A DNA stretch of 64,000 nucleotides from assembly GCF_036881825.1 (NCBI RefSeq), contig NZ_JBAJMW010000005.1, forward strand, positions 248,001 through 312,000, written 5' to 3'. This DNA comes from Tersicoccus mangrovi (GTDB lineage Bacteria; Actinomycetota; Actinomycetes; Actinomycetales; Micrococcaceae). The position numbers and the translations under genes are program-made. Below are positions 31,819 through 40,445 of this stretch, piece by piece; position 1 is the stretch's first letter, and every line of letters begins with the position of its first letter. Under the pieces are notes generated by a model. It was given only the letters and a program-made list of their open reading frames with translations. It made no database searches and was not told where the DNA came from.

Positions 31819-33093
31819 ATGAAACACCTCAAGGACATCTTCGGCGGCGATCTCCGCCAGTTCGGCATGATCTTCGCGCTCGTCGTGCTGATCCTGTTCT
31901 TCCAGTTCACGACCGGCGGACTGGTGCTCACGCCCGAGAACGTGATCAACCTGTTCAACGGCAACGCCTACATCCTGGTCCTCGCCGTCGGCATGGTCCT
32001 CGTCATCATCGCCGGCCACATCGACCTCTCCGTCGGCTCGGTGGCCGCGTTCGTCGGCATCGTCGCCGCGAAGGCCATGAACGACTGGCAGCTGACCGGC
32101 TTCGGCGGTGCGCTCGTGGGCGTGCTGATCGGCCTCGCGGTCGGGGTGCTGATCGGCGCGTGGCAAGGTTTCTGGGTCGCCTACGTCGGGATCCCCGCGT
32201 TCATCGTGACGCTGGCCGGCATGCTGCTCTTCCGCGGCGCCAACCAGTTCGTGGGCAAGTCGAACACCATCCCGGTCTCGGACCAGTTCCAGTTCCTCGG
32301 CGCCGGGTACCTGCCCGAGATCGGCCCCAGCACGGGCTACAACAACCTGACCCTGCTGATCGGCATCGTGCTCGCGGCCCTCATCGTCTTCGGCGAACTG
32401 CGCACCCGCCGCAACCAGATCCGCATCCACGCCGACCTGCAGCCGCTGTGGGTGGTCGTCGTCCGCCTGGTCCTGATCTGCGCGGCCATCCTCTACGCCA
32501 CGTACCTCTTCGCCACCGGCCGGCCGGGCACCTCGTTCCCGATCTCGGGTGTCATCCTCGGCGTCCTCGTGCTCGTCTACGGCTTCCTGTCGACCCGCAC
32601 CATCATCGGCCGTCACGTCTACGCCGTCGGTGGCAACCGGCACGCCGCCGAGCTGTCGGGTGTGAAGGCGAAGCAGGTCAACTTCCTCGTCATGATGAAC
32701 ATGTCCGTCCTCGCCGCCGTGGCCGGCATGATGTTCGTCGCCCGTTCCAGCGCCTCCGGCCCGTTCGACGGCGTCGGCTGGGAGCTGGACGCCATCGCCG
32801 CCGTGTTCATCGGTGGCGCGGCCGTCTCGGGCGGTGTCGGCACCGTCGTCGGGTCCATCATCGGTGGCCTCGTGATGGCGGTCCTGAACAACGGTCTGCA
32901 GCTGCTCAGCGTCGGGGCCGACGCCACGCAGATGATCAAGGGCCTCGTCCTGCTCATCGCGGTCGCCTTCGACGTGTACAACAAGTCTCAGGGCAAGCGC
33001 TCGATCACGGGGCTGCTCTTCAAGAACTTCGGGGGGACCAACGCGAAGCGGGAGACCACCGAAACCTCTCAGGTCGTCGGCGCCGACGCCTGA
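31819..33093 (+). CDS. gguB: Multiple-monosaccharide ABC transporter permease
   Basis: This 424-residue membrane protein of the BPD_transp_2 (ribose/xylose) family has about ten to twelve helices. The segment HIDLSVGSVAAF near residue 70 and AVGGNRHAAELSGV (about residues 272-285, the coupling helix) are family hallmarks, and the EIGPSTGYNN loop is typical of the GguB/MmsB group. The start is the ATG at 31819 with AAGGA 6 bases upstream; a longer frame upstream overlaps the ATPase gene and is not used. It lies 47 bases after gguA. Confidence 0.92.
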   Translation: MKHLKDIFGGDLRQFGMIFALVVLILFFQFTTGGLVLTPENVINLFNGNAYILVLAVGMVLVIIAGHIDLSVGSVAAFVGIVAAKAMNDWQLTGFGGALVGVLIGLAVGVLIGAWQGFWVAYVGIPAFIVTLAGMLLFRGANQFVGKSNTIPVSDQFQFLGAGYLPEIGPSTGYNNLTLLIGIVLAALIVFGELRTRRNQIRIHADLQPLWVVVVRLVLICAAILYATYLFATGRPGTSFPISGVILGVLVLVYGFLSTRTIIGRHVYAVGGNRHAAELSGVKAKQVNFLVMMNMSVLAAVAGMMFVARSSASGPFDGVGWELDAIAAVFIGGAAVSGGVGTVVGSIIGGLVMAVLNNGLQLLSVGADATQMIKGLVLLIAVAFDVYNKSQGKRSITGLLFKNFGGTNAKRETTETSQVVGADA

Positions 33094-33136
33094 GAATCAC
33101 ACCGTCCACTGCGGACACCAACAGAAAGAGAAAGCC

Positions 33137-34240
33137 ATGCGCTATGTCGTCAAGACGATGGCCGCCGCGGCGGCCATCGCCACCCTTGCGCTGACCGGTT
33201 GCGGTCGCAGTGACTCGGGTTCCTCCTCCGCCAGCGGCGGGGCCTCGGGCGGGTCCGGCGGGTTCGCGAAGGACTCCCTCATCGGGGTCGCGCTCCCGCA
33301 GAAGACCTCCGAGAACTGGGTCCTCGCCGAGAACCTGTTCAACACCGACCTCAAGGACGCCGGCTACAAGGCCGACGTCGAGTTCGCCAACGGTGGCGTG
33401 TCGGAGCAGCAGAACCAGATCCAGTCCATGGTCACCAAGGGCGCCAAGGTCATCGTCGTCGGTGCCATCGACGGCTCGCAGCTCTCGACCCAGGTCAAGG
33501 CCGCGAAGGACGCCGGCGTCACCGTCATCGCCTACGACCGCCTGCTGAAGAACACCAACGCGGTGGACTACTACATCGCGTACGACAACTTCAAGGTCGG
33601 CCAGCTGCAGGGCCAGGCCCTGCTCGACGGCATGAAGGCCAAGAAGCCGAGCGGCCCGTACAACATCGAGCTGTTCGCCGGTTCGCCCGACGACGCCAAC
33701 GCCAAGGTGTTCTTCGACGGCGCCATGTCCGTCCTGCAGCCGAAGATCGACGACGGCACGCTGAAGATCGCCTCCGGCCAGAAGTCCTACGAGCAGGCCG
33801 TGACCCAGGGCTGGAAGGCCGAGAACGCCCAGAAGCGCATGGATACGCTGCTGTCGGCGAACTACGGCTCCGCCACCCTGGACGGTGTCCTCTCCCCGAA
33901 CGACACCCTGGCCCGCGCGATCCTGACCTCGGTCAAGGGCGCCGGCAAGCCGACCCCGGTCGTCACCGGCCAGGACTCCGAGGTGGAGTCGGTCAAGTCG
34001 ATCATGGCCGGTCAGCAGTACTCGACCATCAACAAGGACACCCGCAACCTGGTCAAGGACACGATCAAGATGATCAACAGTGTCCAGCAGGGCCAGAAGC
34101 CGGAGATCAACGACGAGAAGTCGTACAACAACGGTGTCAAGGTCGTCCCGGCCTACCTGCTGCCGCCGCAGATCGTCACCAAGGCGAACGCCAAGGAGGC
34201 GTACGCCAACGACCCGACGCTGTCCAAGCTGACCCAGTGA
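33137..34240 (+). CDS. chvE: ChvE-type sugar-binding lipoprotein
   Basis: This 367-residue periplasmic-type binding protein is anchored outside the membrane. The lipobox is LALTGC (near residue 22), followed by a Ser/Gly-rich linker. The mature protein matches the ChvE/MmsE group (LPQKTSENWVLAENLF near residue 53, GAIDGSQLSTQ, AYDRLLKNT, SPNDTLARAI, GQDSEVESV). It hands sugars to GguAB. It lies 43 bases after the permease gene, with AAAGAGAAAG before the ATG. Its position at the end of the operon differs from the more usual binding-protein-first order. Confidence 0.92.
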   Translation: MRYVVKTMAAAAAIATLALTGCGRSDSGSSSASGGASGGSGGFAKDSLIGVALPQKTSENWVLAENLFNTDLKDAGYKADVEFANGGVSEQQNQIQSMVTKGAKVIVVGAIDGSQLSTQVKAAKDAGVTVIAYDRLLKNTNAVDYYIAYDNFKVGQLQGQALLDGMKAKKPSGPYNIELFAGSPDDANAKVFFDGAMSVLQPKIDDGTLKIASGQKSYEQAVTQGWKAENAQKRMDTLLSANYGSATLDGVLSPNDTLARAILTSVKGAGKPTPVVTGQDSEVESVKSIMAGQQYSTINKDTRNLVKDTIKMINSVQQGQKPEINDEKSYNNGVKVVPAYLLPPQIVTKANAKEAYANDPTLSKLTQ

Positions 34241-34295
34241 TGCTCCTCCCCTGATCGGGGAGCACACTGATCGGCTGACGACGTCAGCAATCCCC

Positions 34296-34340
34296 GGAGG
34301 GTCCCGCCGCACGGTCCAGTACCGCGCGACGGGGCCCTCC
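34296..34340 (+). terminator. Terminator of the sugar ABC operon
   Basis: GGAGGGTCCCG (34296-34306) pairs with 34330-34340 at 10 of 11 positions across a 23-base loop. A smaller 6-bp hairpin (34246-34262) lies just after the stop codon. Confidence 0.55.
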
Positions 34341-34386
34341 GTCGTTCCGCGGCCCTCTCTGCGTCGCGACCGGGCATGATGGGCAG

Positions 34387-35484
34387 ATGAGCCGACACTT
34401 CCCCGCCCCTCCGTCCCTGGCCCCCGGCGCCCCGGCCCCCGCGGCCGCGACGGGCCGCCCCCTGCGCTGGGGCATCGTCTCGACGGGCGCCATCGCGGCC
34501 ACCATGGCCGGCGAGATCGCCCTGCTCGAGGACGCGCAGCTGCAGGCGGTCTCCTCCCGCTCGCAGGAGTCCGCCGACGCCTTCGCCGCCGAGCACGGGA
34601 TCGCCCGCGGCTACGGTGGCGCGGACGACCTGAGCGGCCTGCAGCGGATGGCCGCGGACCCCGACGTCGACGTCGCCTACATCGGCTCCCCGCACAGCGA
34701 GCACGCCGCCGACGCCGAGGTGCTCCTCGAGGCCGGCAAGCACGTCCTGTGCGAGAAGGCGTTCACCGTGACGGCGGCGCAGGCACGACGCCTCGCCGAC
34801 GTCGCCCGCGCGAACGACCGCTTCCTCATGGAGGCCGTCTGGACCCGCTTCCAGCCCGGCTCGAACCGGGTGTGGGACCTCGTCGCGGACGGCGCCGTCG
34901 GCGACGTGCGCTGGATGAGCAGCGACATGGGCTTCGTGGCCGACGCGCCGCCCGAGCACCGGCTCTGGAAGCGTGAGCTCGCCGGCGGCGCCCTGCTCGA
35001 CCTCGGTCCCTACAGCACCCTGTGGCCGCTGACCGTGCTGGGACGGCCAGAGCACGTGACGGCGTCGGGCCTGCTCACCGAGGGCGGCGTCGACGCCCAG
35101 GAGGCGATCACCCTCGAGTTCTCCGGCGGGCGGCACGCCCACGTGACCAACGCGCTGAACGCGTTCGGGCCGCGTGCCCTGCACGTGGCCGGCACCGAGG
35201 GCTGGCTGCGCGCGGGCCCCAACCTGCACCGGGTCACCGAGGTGACCGTGCAGCGGCCCGGCGAGGACCCGCACACCGAGCTGTTCGACGACCGACCCAC
35301 CGGCGATGCCACCGCGCAGGGCCGCGGCTACGTCTGGCAGCTGCGCGAGGTCACCCGCTGCATCCAGGAGGGGCTGACCGAGTCCCCGACGATGCCGCTG
35401 GCCGACTCGATCGCGAGCATGGAGCTCTTCGACGCCGTCCGCGAGCAGCTCGGCCTGCGCTACCCCGCCGACGACGACGCCTGA
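34387..35484 (+). CDS. Gfo/Idh/MocA family oxidoreductase
   Basis: This 365-residue NAD(P)-dependent dehydrogenase typically oxidises sugars, inositols or related polyols. The Rossmann start WGIVSTGAIAATMAGEI is near residues 28-44, and the conserved catalytic EKAFT motif (HVLCEKAFTV) is near residue 122. LLDLGPYSTLWPL belongs to the C-terminal sheet domain. An Ala/Pro-rich 25-residue tail precedes the domain. A CATGAT box lies 6 bases before the ATG, so it may be transcribed on its own without a leader. Its place after a sugar transporter suggests sugar catabolism, but the substrate is unknown. Confidence 0.88.
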   Translation: MSRHFPAPPSLAPGAPAPAAATGRPLRWGIVSTGAIAATMAGEIALLEDAQLQAVSSRSQESADAFAAEHGIARGYGGADDLSGLQRMAADPDVDVAYIGSPHSEHAADAEVLLEAGKHVLCEKAFTVTAAQARRLADVARANDRFLMEAVWTRFQPGSNRVWDLVADGAVGDVRWMSSDMGFVADAPPEHRLWKRELAGGALLDLGPYSTLWPLTVLGRPEHVTASGLLTEGGVDAQEAITLEFSGGRHAHVTNALNAFGPRALHVAGTEGWLRAGPNLHRVTEVTVQRPGEDPHTELFDDRPTGDATAQGRGYVWQLREVTRCIQEGLTESPTMPLADSIASMELFDAVREQLGLRYPADDDA

Positions 35485-35571
35485 GTCGTCTCACCGGCAA
35501 CGGACGACGTCGAATCCGGAGATCAGGGAACGGGAAATCATCGGAAAGCCGGACAGCGGAAAATGCGCCCG

Positions 35572-35608
35572 TTGACAATGTTTCTCGGCGGGGTGAAGAT
35601 CACTTCAC
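35572..35608 (+). promoter_or_regulatory. Promoter with overlapping palindrome before the secreted Cys-rich protein
   Basis: A perfect TTGACA (35572-35577) is followed 17 bases later by GAAGAT (35595-35600). GTGAAG-ATCA-CTTCAC, a 6-bp inverted repeat (35593-35608), covers the -10. A second palindrome, GTCGT-G-ACGAC, is at 35610-35620. These could be repressor sites. The leader to the ATG would be about 90 bases. Confidence 0.5.
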
Positions 35609-35697
35609 CGTCGTGACGACATCAACGTCAAATTCTCGGGTGACGACCGCCGGCGGCATCATGATCTCAAGGACCATCGGCGAAAGTAGTGATTTCT

Positions 35698-36117
35698 ATG
35701 TCCAGATCCACTAGTCTCCGTGTTCTGTCTGCGATTTCCGCCTGCTGCGTCACCGCGGCATTTCTTTCTGCCCAGTCGAGCTCAGCGGCACCGGTGAAGC
35801 CCCAGGCGGTCGCACCCGCCAGCATCGTGAAGCCTGCAGCGTCTCGATACCTCGATTGCAACGGGCAAGCAGTCTTCCGCAACCTGCGCAACAGCGTCTG
35901 CCATGTCTATTACCAGGTGGACCAGTACTACACCTACTGCGTCCAGGATCTTACGGCCGTCCGCAGAATGCCTGGAATCCGGGTGTATCAGGCCTGCAAC
36001 GTGCAGAATTACCCCACTGCGTGGTACGTCCTGGAATACACCACGACGACCTGCGGTGGTGCGTCCACCCCTCTTCTACGGACCAAGGAGCTGACATCGA
36101 CGACTCCTATGTGTTGA
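35698..36117 (+). CDS. Small secreted cysteine-rich protein of unknown function
   Basis: I do not recognise this 139-residue protein. It has a clear signal peptide (hydrophobic core LRVLSAISACCVTAAFLSA, likely cleaved near residue 30 after SSSAA). The mature part of about 110 residues has six cysteines, enough for three disulfides, and is rich in Tyr, Val and Thr. A GTG three codons upstream is an alternative start. Base composition is visibly lower in G+C, with many A/T third positions, unlike every neighbour, which suggests recent transfer. It has its own TTGACA promoter, operator-like palindromes and a strong terminator. A small secreted toxin, inhibitor or signalling protein is possible, but nothing proves it. 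Confidence 0.75.
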   Translation: MSRSTSLRVLSAISACCVTAAFLSAQSSSAAPVKPQAVAPASIVKPAASRYLDCNGQAVFRNLRNSVCHVYYQVDQYYTYCVQDLTAVRRMPGIRVYQACNVQNYPTAWYVLEYTTTTCGGASTPLLRTKELTSTTPMC

Positions 36118-36125
36118 TCCCTGCA

Positions 36126-36168
36126 TAGAAAGAAGCCGCCCGACAGTCTGCCGAGCGGCTTCTTTCTA
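36126..36168. terminator. Strong bidirectional terminator
   Basis: TAGAAAGAAGCCGC (36126-36139) pairs perfectly with 36155-36168 over 14 bp, with A/T-rich outer ends that give U-tracts on both strands. It ends the Cys-rich gene on the plus strand and the liv operon on the minus strand. Confidence 0.85.
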
Positions 36169-36197
36169 CGACGGATTCTTGCCCGGCGGGCACCGCC

Positions 36198-36911
36198 TCA
36201 GGCCGTGCCCAGGTAGGCCTCCTTGATCGCCGAGTCGGCGAGCAGTTCCTTGCCGGTGCCGGTGCGGGTGATCGCCCCGGTCTCGAGCACGTAGGCGCGG
36301 TGCGACCGGGACAGCGCCTGGTTCGCGTTCTGCTCCACGAGCAGCACCGTGGTGCCCTGCTCGTTGATCTCGGTGACGATGCGGAAGATCTGGCGGATGA
36401 ACTGCGGGGCCAGCCCCATCGAGGGCTCGTCCAGCAGCAGCAGCCGCGGCCGTGACATCAGGGCGCGGCCGATGGCGAGCATCTGCTGCTCACCGCCGCT
36501 CATCGTGCCGCCGATCTGCTTGCGCCGCTCCTTCAGCCGCGGGAACAGGTCGAACACGCGCTCCATCTCGGACGCGATGCCGGCCCGGTCCTTGCGCGCG
36601 TAGGCGCCCATCTCGAGGTTCTCGATCACCGTCATGCCCGGGAACACGCCCCGGCCCTCGGGTGACTGGGAGATCCCGCGGACCACCCGCAGGTGCGCCT
36701 TGGTGCGGGTGATGTCGTCCCCGTCGAACGTGATGGAACCACCCGACGGGTTGAGCAGACCGGAGATGGTCTTCATCGTGGTGGTCTTGCCGGCGCCGTT
36801 GGCCCCGATCAGGGACACCACCTCCCCCTCCTCGACCGAGAAGGAGAGGTTCTCGACCGCACGGATCCGGCCGTAGTGGACGCTGACGTCCTTCAACTCA
36901 AGCAACGTCAT
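36198..36911 (-). CDS. livF: Branched-chain amino acid ABC transporter ATPase LivF
   Basis: This is a 237-residue ATPase of the high-affinity branched-chain amino acid importer. Walker A is GANGAGKTT (near residue 37), the signature MSGGEQQML and Walker B LLLLDEPSMGLAP. SQSPEGRGVFPGMTVIENLE (near residue 82) is typical of LivF. It pairs with LivG under the LivHM membrane pore. Its start overlaps the livG stop by 14 bases. It is the last gene of livJHMGF. Confidence 0.94.
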   Translation of the reverse strand: MTLLELKDVSVHYGRIRAVENLSFSVEEGEVVSLIGANGAGKTTTMKTISGLLNPSGGSITFDGDDITRTKAHLRVVRGISQSPEGRGVFPGMTVIENLEMGAYARKDRAGIASEMERVFDLFPRLKERRKQIGGTMSGGEQQMLAIGRALMSRPRLLLLDEPSMGLAPQFIRQIFRIVTEINEQGTTVLLVEQNANQALSRSHRAYVLETGAITRTGTGKELLADSAIKEAYLGTA

Positions 36912-38052
36912 CGTCGGGCTCCCCGAGGTAGGCCGAGATGACGCGCGGGTCCGAGGTGACCTCGGCCGGCGTCCCGTCGGCGATCTTCTTGCCGAACTCG
37001 AGGACGACGATCCGGTCGGTCACTCCGGTGACCAGCTTCATGTCGTGCTCGATGAGCAGCACCGTGTAGCCGCCCGCGGCGATCACCCGGATGAGCTCCA
37101 TCAGTTCTTCCTTCTCCGCCGGGTTGAAGCCCGCAGCGGGCTCGTCCAGGCAGAGCAGCTTCGGCTCGGTGGCCAGGGCCCGGGCGATCTCCAGGCGGCG
37201 TTGGTAACCGTACGGCAGGTGCCGCGACAGCCGGCCCGCCTGGTCGGCGATGCCCACGAAATCGAGCAGCGCCATGCCGTGGTCGACGGCGCTCTTCTCC
37301 TCGCGGAAGTGCCGCGGCAGCCGGGTCAGGGCACCGAACACGCTGGTCCGGTGCCGCGCGTCGAGGCCGACGACGACGTTCTCGAGCGCCGTCATCTCCC
37401 CGAACAGGCGGATGTTCTGGAACGTCCGCGCGATCCCGGCCCGGGTGATCTTGTGCTGCGCCATGCCGTTGAGCCGCTTGCCCTCGAGCAGGACGTCGCC
37501 GCCACTGGGCTTGTAGACGCCGGTCATCGCGTTGAAGCACGTCGTCTTGCCGGCACCGTTCGGGCCGATCAGGCCGAGGATCTCGCCACGCTTGATGTCG
37601 AACGAGACGTTGTCCACGGCGGTCAGACCGCCGAAGGTCATCGTCAGGTTCCGCAGCTCGACGAGAGTCTCGCCGATGCGGGCGTCGATGTCGCGGTCGG
37701 GGACGACGGCCTCGACCACCTGCGGGTCCAGGTCCGCCTCCCGCAGGACGCTCGTGTCGACCGCCGGGTTGGCCCGCAGCGCCCGGACGGCGTCCTGACG
37801 CGCGGTGTCGCCGGTGATGGGCGGCTCCGCCGTCGCGGCCTGCTGATCGCCGGGCTCGGTGCCGGGCACCGTCTTGGCGCGCCGGTCACCGGCCGGGGCG
37901 TGCGCCCCGGCTGCCGGGGGCACCGCCGTCGAGGCGGTCGCGCCGTCGGCCGCGGGCGTGGCGCCCTCGGCAGTACGGTGCCCGGACTCGTGCGGCGGCT
38001 CGGACCCGTGCGTCGGCTCGTGCGGCGGTTCCCCGCCGGCCACGTGGCTCAT
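36898..38052 (-). CDS. livG: Branched-chain amino acid ABC transporter ATPase LivG with N-terminal extension
   Basis: The last 260 residues or so are a normal LivG: Walker A GPNGAGKTT (near residue 166), ARTFQNIRLFGEMT, signature region LPYGYQRRLEIARAL and Walker B LLCLDEPAAGFNP. The first 130 residues are unusual. They include a His/Pro/Glu/Gly-rich stretch with repeated EPPHE-like units (residues 8-24), an Ala/Thr/Pro-rich part, and a more protein-like segment (about residues 90-128). LivG proteins are normally 255-290 residues. The ATG at 38052 overlaps the livM stop as ATGA, so the extension is very likely translated. Confidence 0.92.
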   Translation of the reverse strand: MSHVAGGEPPHEPTHGSEPPHESGHRTAEGATPAADGATASTAVPPAAGAHAPAGDRRAKTVPGTEPGDQQAATAEPPITGDTARQDAVRALRANPAVDTSVLREADLDPQVVEAVVPDRDIDARIGETLVELRNLTMTFGGLTAVDNVSFDIKRGEILGLIGPNGAGKTTCFNAMTGVYKPSGGDVLLEGKRLNGMAQHKITRAGIARTFQNIRLFGEMTALENVVVGLDARHRTSVFGALTRLPRHFREEKSAVDHGMALLDFVGIADQAGRLSRHLPYGYQRRLEIARALATEPKLLCLDEPAAGFNPAEKEELMELIRVIAAGGYTVLLIEHDMKLVTGVTDRIVVLEFGKKIADGTPAEVTSDPRVISAYLGEPDDDVA

Positions 38053-39278
38053 GCCCGGTCTCCCTTCTGTGTGGTCCGGCCGGCCGTGCCCACCGCGGGG
38101 ATCACGCCGGTGTCGCTGCGGCGTGGCGGCAGGACGCCGCTCTTGCGCGCCGCGGCGACGACCCTGCCGTAGGCCTGCCGACCGTAGGTCAGCAGGTGCT
38201 GACGCGCCCCGAGCAGGCCCTGGGACCGGAAGATCATGATGACCACGAGCAGAGCGCCGAAGATGAAGAACTTGTAGTTGGCGATCTCGACGAAGCGCAG
38301 CGGCAGGTAGGCCACCAGCGCGCCGCCGATGATGGCGCCCACCTTGTTGCCGGTGCCGCCGATCACGACGGCGGCGAGGAACAGCATCGACGTCTGCACG
38401 TCGAACCGCTGGTTGTTGACGAACCCGTTCTGGCCGGCGAACAGCGCACCCGAGAGGCCGCCGACACCGGCGCCGAGGGCGAACGAGTACACCTTGTACT
38501 TGAAGGTGGGCACGCCCATCGCTTCGGCCGCGTCCTCGTCCTCGCGGATGGCCACCCACGCACGGCCGACGCGGGACCGTTCGAGGTTGCCGGCCAGGAT
38601 CATGATGACGATGAGCACGGTGAGGATCAGCCAGTACCAGGGCACGCCGTTCGAGTTGGAGAACACCGGGGTCCCGTCCGCCTGGCTGCCCGGAGGCGCC
38701 CCGACGTTCTGGAAGCCGACCTGGCCCTTGGCGGCCGGGATGATGGTCGCGAGGATGCGGATGATCTCGCCGAAGCCGAGCGTCACGATCGCGAGATAGT
38801 CACCACGCAGCCGCAGGGTCGGCACGCCGAGGATGACCCCGGCGCACATGGCGACGGCGATCGCCACGGGCAGCGTCCACAGGTACGGGATCTTGATGTA
38901 CGGCGAGTCAGGGCTCGTGAGCATCGCCGCCACGTAGGCGCCGACCGCGAAGAATGCGACGTAGCCGAGGTCCAGCAGGCCGGCGTAGCCCACCACGATG
39001 TTCAGGCCCACGGCGACGAGAGCGTAGCGGGCCATCTCACAGCAGACGAGCGCGAAGTTGGTACCCGGCTCCGTCGTGATGAGGACGGGGTTGATGACGG
39101 GCAGCGCGTACGCGGCCACGACGACGACGAGCAGCCACGCCCACTGCTGCTGCCGCGAGAGCTGCGCCCAGCGGCGACGCAGCGGCGCGAACAGGTCACC
39201 GCGGCGGCCGGTTTCCCGGTCGACGGCGTCCTTGGCGGCCTCCGCCGAGGGCATCGGGGTCTTGCTGGCCATGCTCAT
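38049..39278 (-). CDS. livM: Branched-chain amino acid ABC transporter permease LivM
   Basis: This 409-residue membrane protein has about ten helices. GLNIVVGYAGLLDLGYVAFFA (near residue 93) is the family signature, and AIREDEDAAEAMGV near residue 246 is the coupling helix that contacts the ATPases. The N-terminal 45 residues and the C-terminal 40 residues (ending GRTTQKGDRA) are hydrophilic. The ATG at 39278 has GGAAGGAG 6 bases upstream and overlaps the livH stop by 4 bases. Confidence 0.93.
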   Translation of the reverse strand: MSMASKTPMPSAEAAKDAVDRETGRRGDLFAPLRRRWAQLSRQQQWAWLLVVVVAAYALPVINPVLITTEPGTNFALVCCEMARYALVAVGLNIVVGYAGLLDLGYVAFFAVGAYVAAMLTSPDSPYIKIPYLWTLPVAIAVAMCAGVILGVPTLRLRGDYLAIVTLGFGEIIRILATIIPAAKGQVGFQNVGAPPGSQADGTPVFSNSNGVPWYWLILTVLIVIMILAGNLERSRVGRAWVAIREDEDAAEAMGVPTFKYKVYSFALGAGVGGLSGALFAGQNGFVNNQRFDVQTSMLFLAAVVIGGTGNKVGAIIGGALVAYLPLRFVEIANYKFFIFGALLVVIMIFRSQGLLGARQHLLTYGRQAYGRVVAAARKSGVLPPRRSDTGVIPAVGTAGRTTQKGDRA

Positions 39279-40285
39279 GCCTTGCTCCTTCCGAGGGTCT
39301 GGCCGAGGATGCCCGACGGCCGGACCAGCAGCACGAGGACGAGGACGACGAACGCGACGACGTCGGTCCACTGCGAGTCGCCCAGCAGCAGCTGGCCGTA
39401 GTTGCCGATCAGGCCCAGCAGCAGGCCGCCGACAAGGGCGCCGCGCACGTTGCCGATGCCGCCGAGCACCGCGGCGGCGAAGGCCTTGATGCCGAGGATG
39501 AACCCGCCGTTGTACTGCACGCCGGAGGGCACCTTCATGACGTAGAAGAGGGCGGCGGCGCCGGCGAGGACACCACCGATGATGAACGTCGTGACGATGA
39601 TCCGCTCCCGATTCACGCCCATCAGGGTCGCCGTGTCCGGGCTCTGGGCGACGGCACGGATGCCGCGGCCGGTCTTGGACCGGGAGATGAACTGGTCGAC
39701 GACCACCATCATGAGCACGGCGGCCACGATGATGACGATCTGCTGGCTGTCGATGATGGTGCCGAACACGTCGAACACCGGCGTCGGCCGGAACATGATC
39801 ACCGCCGGCTCGGCCGAGGGGCCGCGCCAGATGAAGAAGATGTTCTGGATGACGAACGACATGCCGATCGCGGTGATCAGGAAGACCAGGCGCGGGGCGT
39901 TGCGCTTGCGCAGGGGCCGGTAGGCGATGCGTTCGAGCAGGAACGCGGTCACGGCGGAGGCCACCATGGCGACGAGCATCGCGATCACGAGATTGATGAC
40001 GATCGGCCAGAAGCCCAGCCGTGGGATGGACGGGCCGAAACCGAAGCCGATGCTCAGGGTGAACACGATGGCGTAGCAGCCGACGATGAACACCTCGGAG
40101 TGGGCGAAGTTGATGAGGTTGAGCACACCGTAGACGAGCGTGTACCCGAGCGCCACGAGGGCGTAGATGGCACCGAAGGTGAGGCCGTCGAACGTGGCGG
40201 GCCAGAAGTTCTGCACCAGCGAGTCGACGTCGAAATTGATCCAGTCGCTGGCCATGGGCAGCACAGCGGTCAGGGTGGCGAGCAT
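39275..40285 (-). CDS. livH: Branched-chain amino acid ABC transporter permease LivH
   Basis: This 336-residue permease is the partner of LivM. YALVALGYTLVYGVLNLINFAH (starting near residue 41) is the LivH hallmark, and AVAQSPDTATLMGV near residue 210 is the coupling helix. I choose the ATG at 40285 because AAAGGA lies 6 bases before it; an ATG two codons upstream has no usable spacing. The longer open frame that runs further upstream passes through the N-containing artefact and is not real. Confidence 0.93.
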   Translation of the reverse strand: MLATLTAVLPMASDWINFDVDSLVQNFWPATFDGLTFGAIYALVALGYTLVYGVLNLINFAHSEVFIVGCYAIVFTLSIGFGFGPSIPRLGFWPIVINLVIAMLVAMVASAVTAFLLERIAYRPLRKRNAPRLVFLITAIGMSFVIQNIFFIWRGPSAEPAVIMFRPTPVFDVFGTIIDSQQIVIIVAAVLMMVVVDQFISRSKTGRGIRAVAQSPDTATLMGVNRERIIVTTFIIGGVLAGAAALFYVMKVPSGVQYNGGFILGIKAFAAAVLGGIGNVRGALVGGLLLGLIGNYGQLLLGDSQWTDVVAFVVLVLVLLVRPSGILGQTLGRSKA

Positions 40286-40305
40286 GGACATCCTTTGGGG
40301 AGGAC

Positions 40306-40398
40306 GGGAACGGTCAGCGGAACAGCGGTCCGCACGCAACGGTGCCGGGGGGGGGNGGGAACGGTCAGCGGAACAGCGGTCCGCACGCAACGGTGCCG
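40306..40398. repeat. Duplicated 42-bp block around a poly-G run and an N (assembly artefact)
   Basis: A 42-bp sequence occurs at 40306-40347 and again, identical, at 40357-40398. Between them are a run of G and the only ambiguous base of the window (40356). This is what two contig ends overlapping at a hard-to-read hairpin look like when joined without merging. The genomic repeat is probably not real. Confidence 0.85.
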
Positions 40399-40431
40399 CG
40401 GGGCCAGCGCCAGGCGCTGCCCCCGCGGCAC
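40393..40431 (-). terminator. Strong hairpin after the binding-protein gene
   Basis: A 19-bp stem with one mismatch (40393-40411 with 40413-40431) lies 15 bases past the livJ stop and before livH. Such a stable hairpin would reduce read-through into livHMGF, or protect livJ mRNA, so that binding protein is made in excess. It also explains the local assembly failure. Confidence 0.75.
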
Positions 40432-40445
40432 CACGGTCACGGGTG

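Noticed and set aside
40306..40398. 42-bp direct repeat as a possible attachment site or mobile-element scar
   Set aside because: No mobile gene is near, the copies are identical, and they flank a poly-G run and an N, which fits a contig join better.
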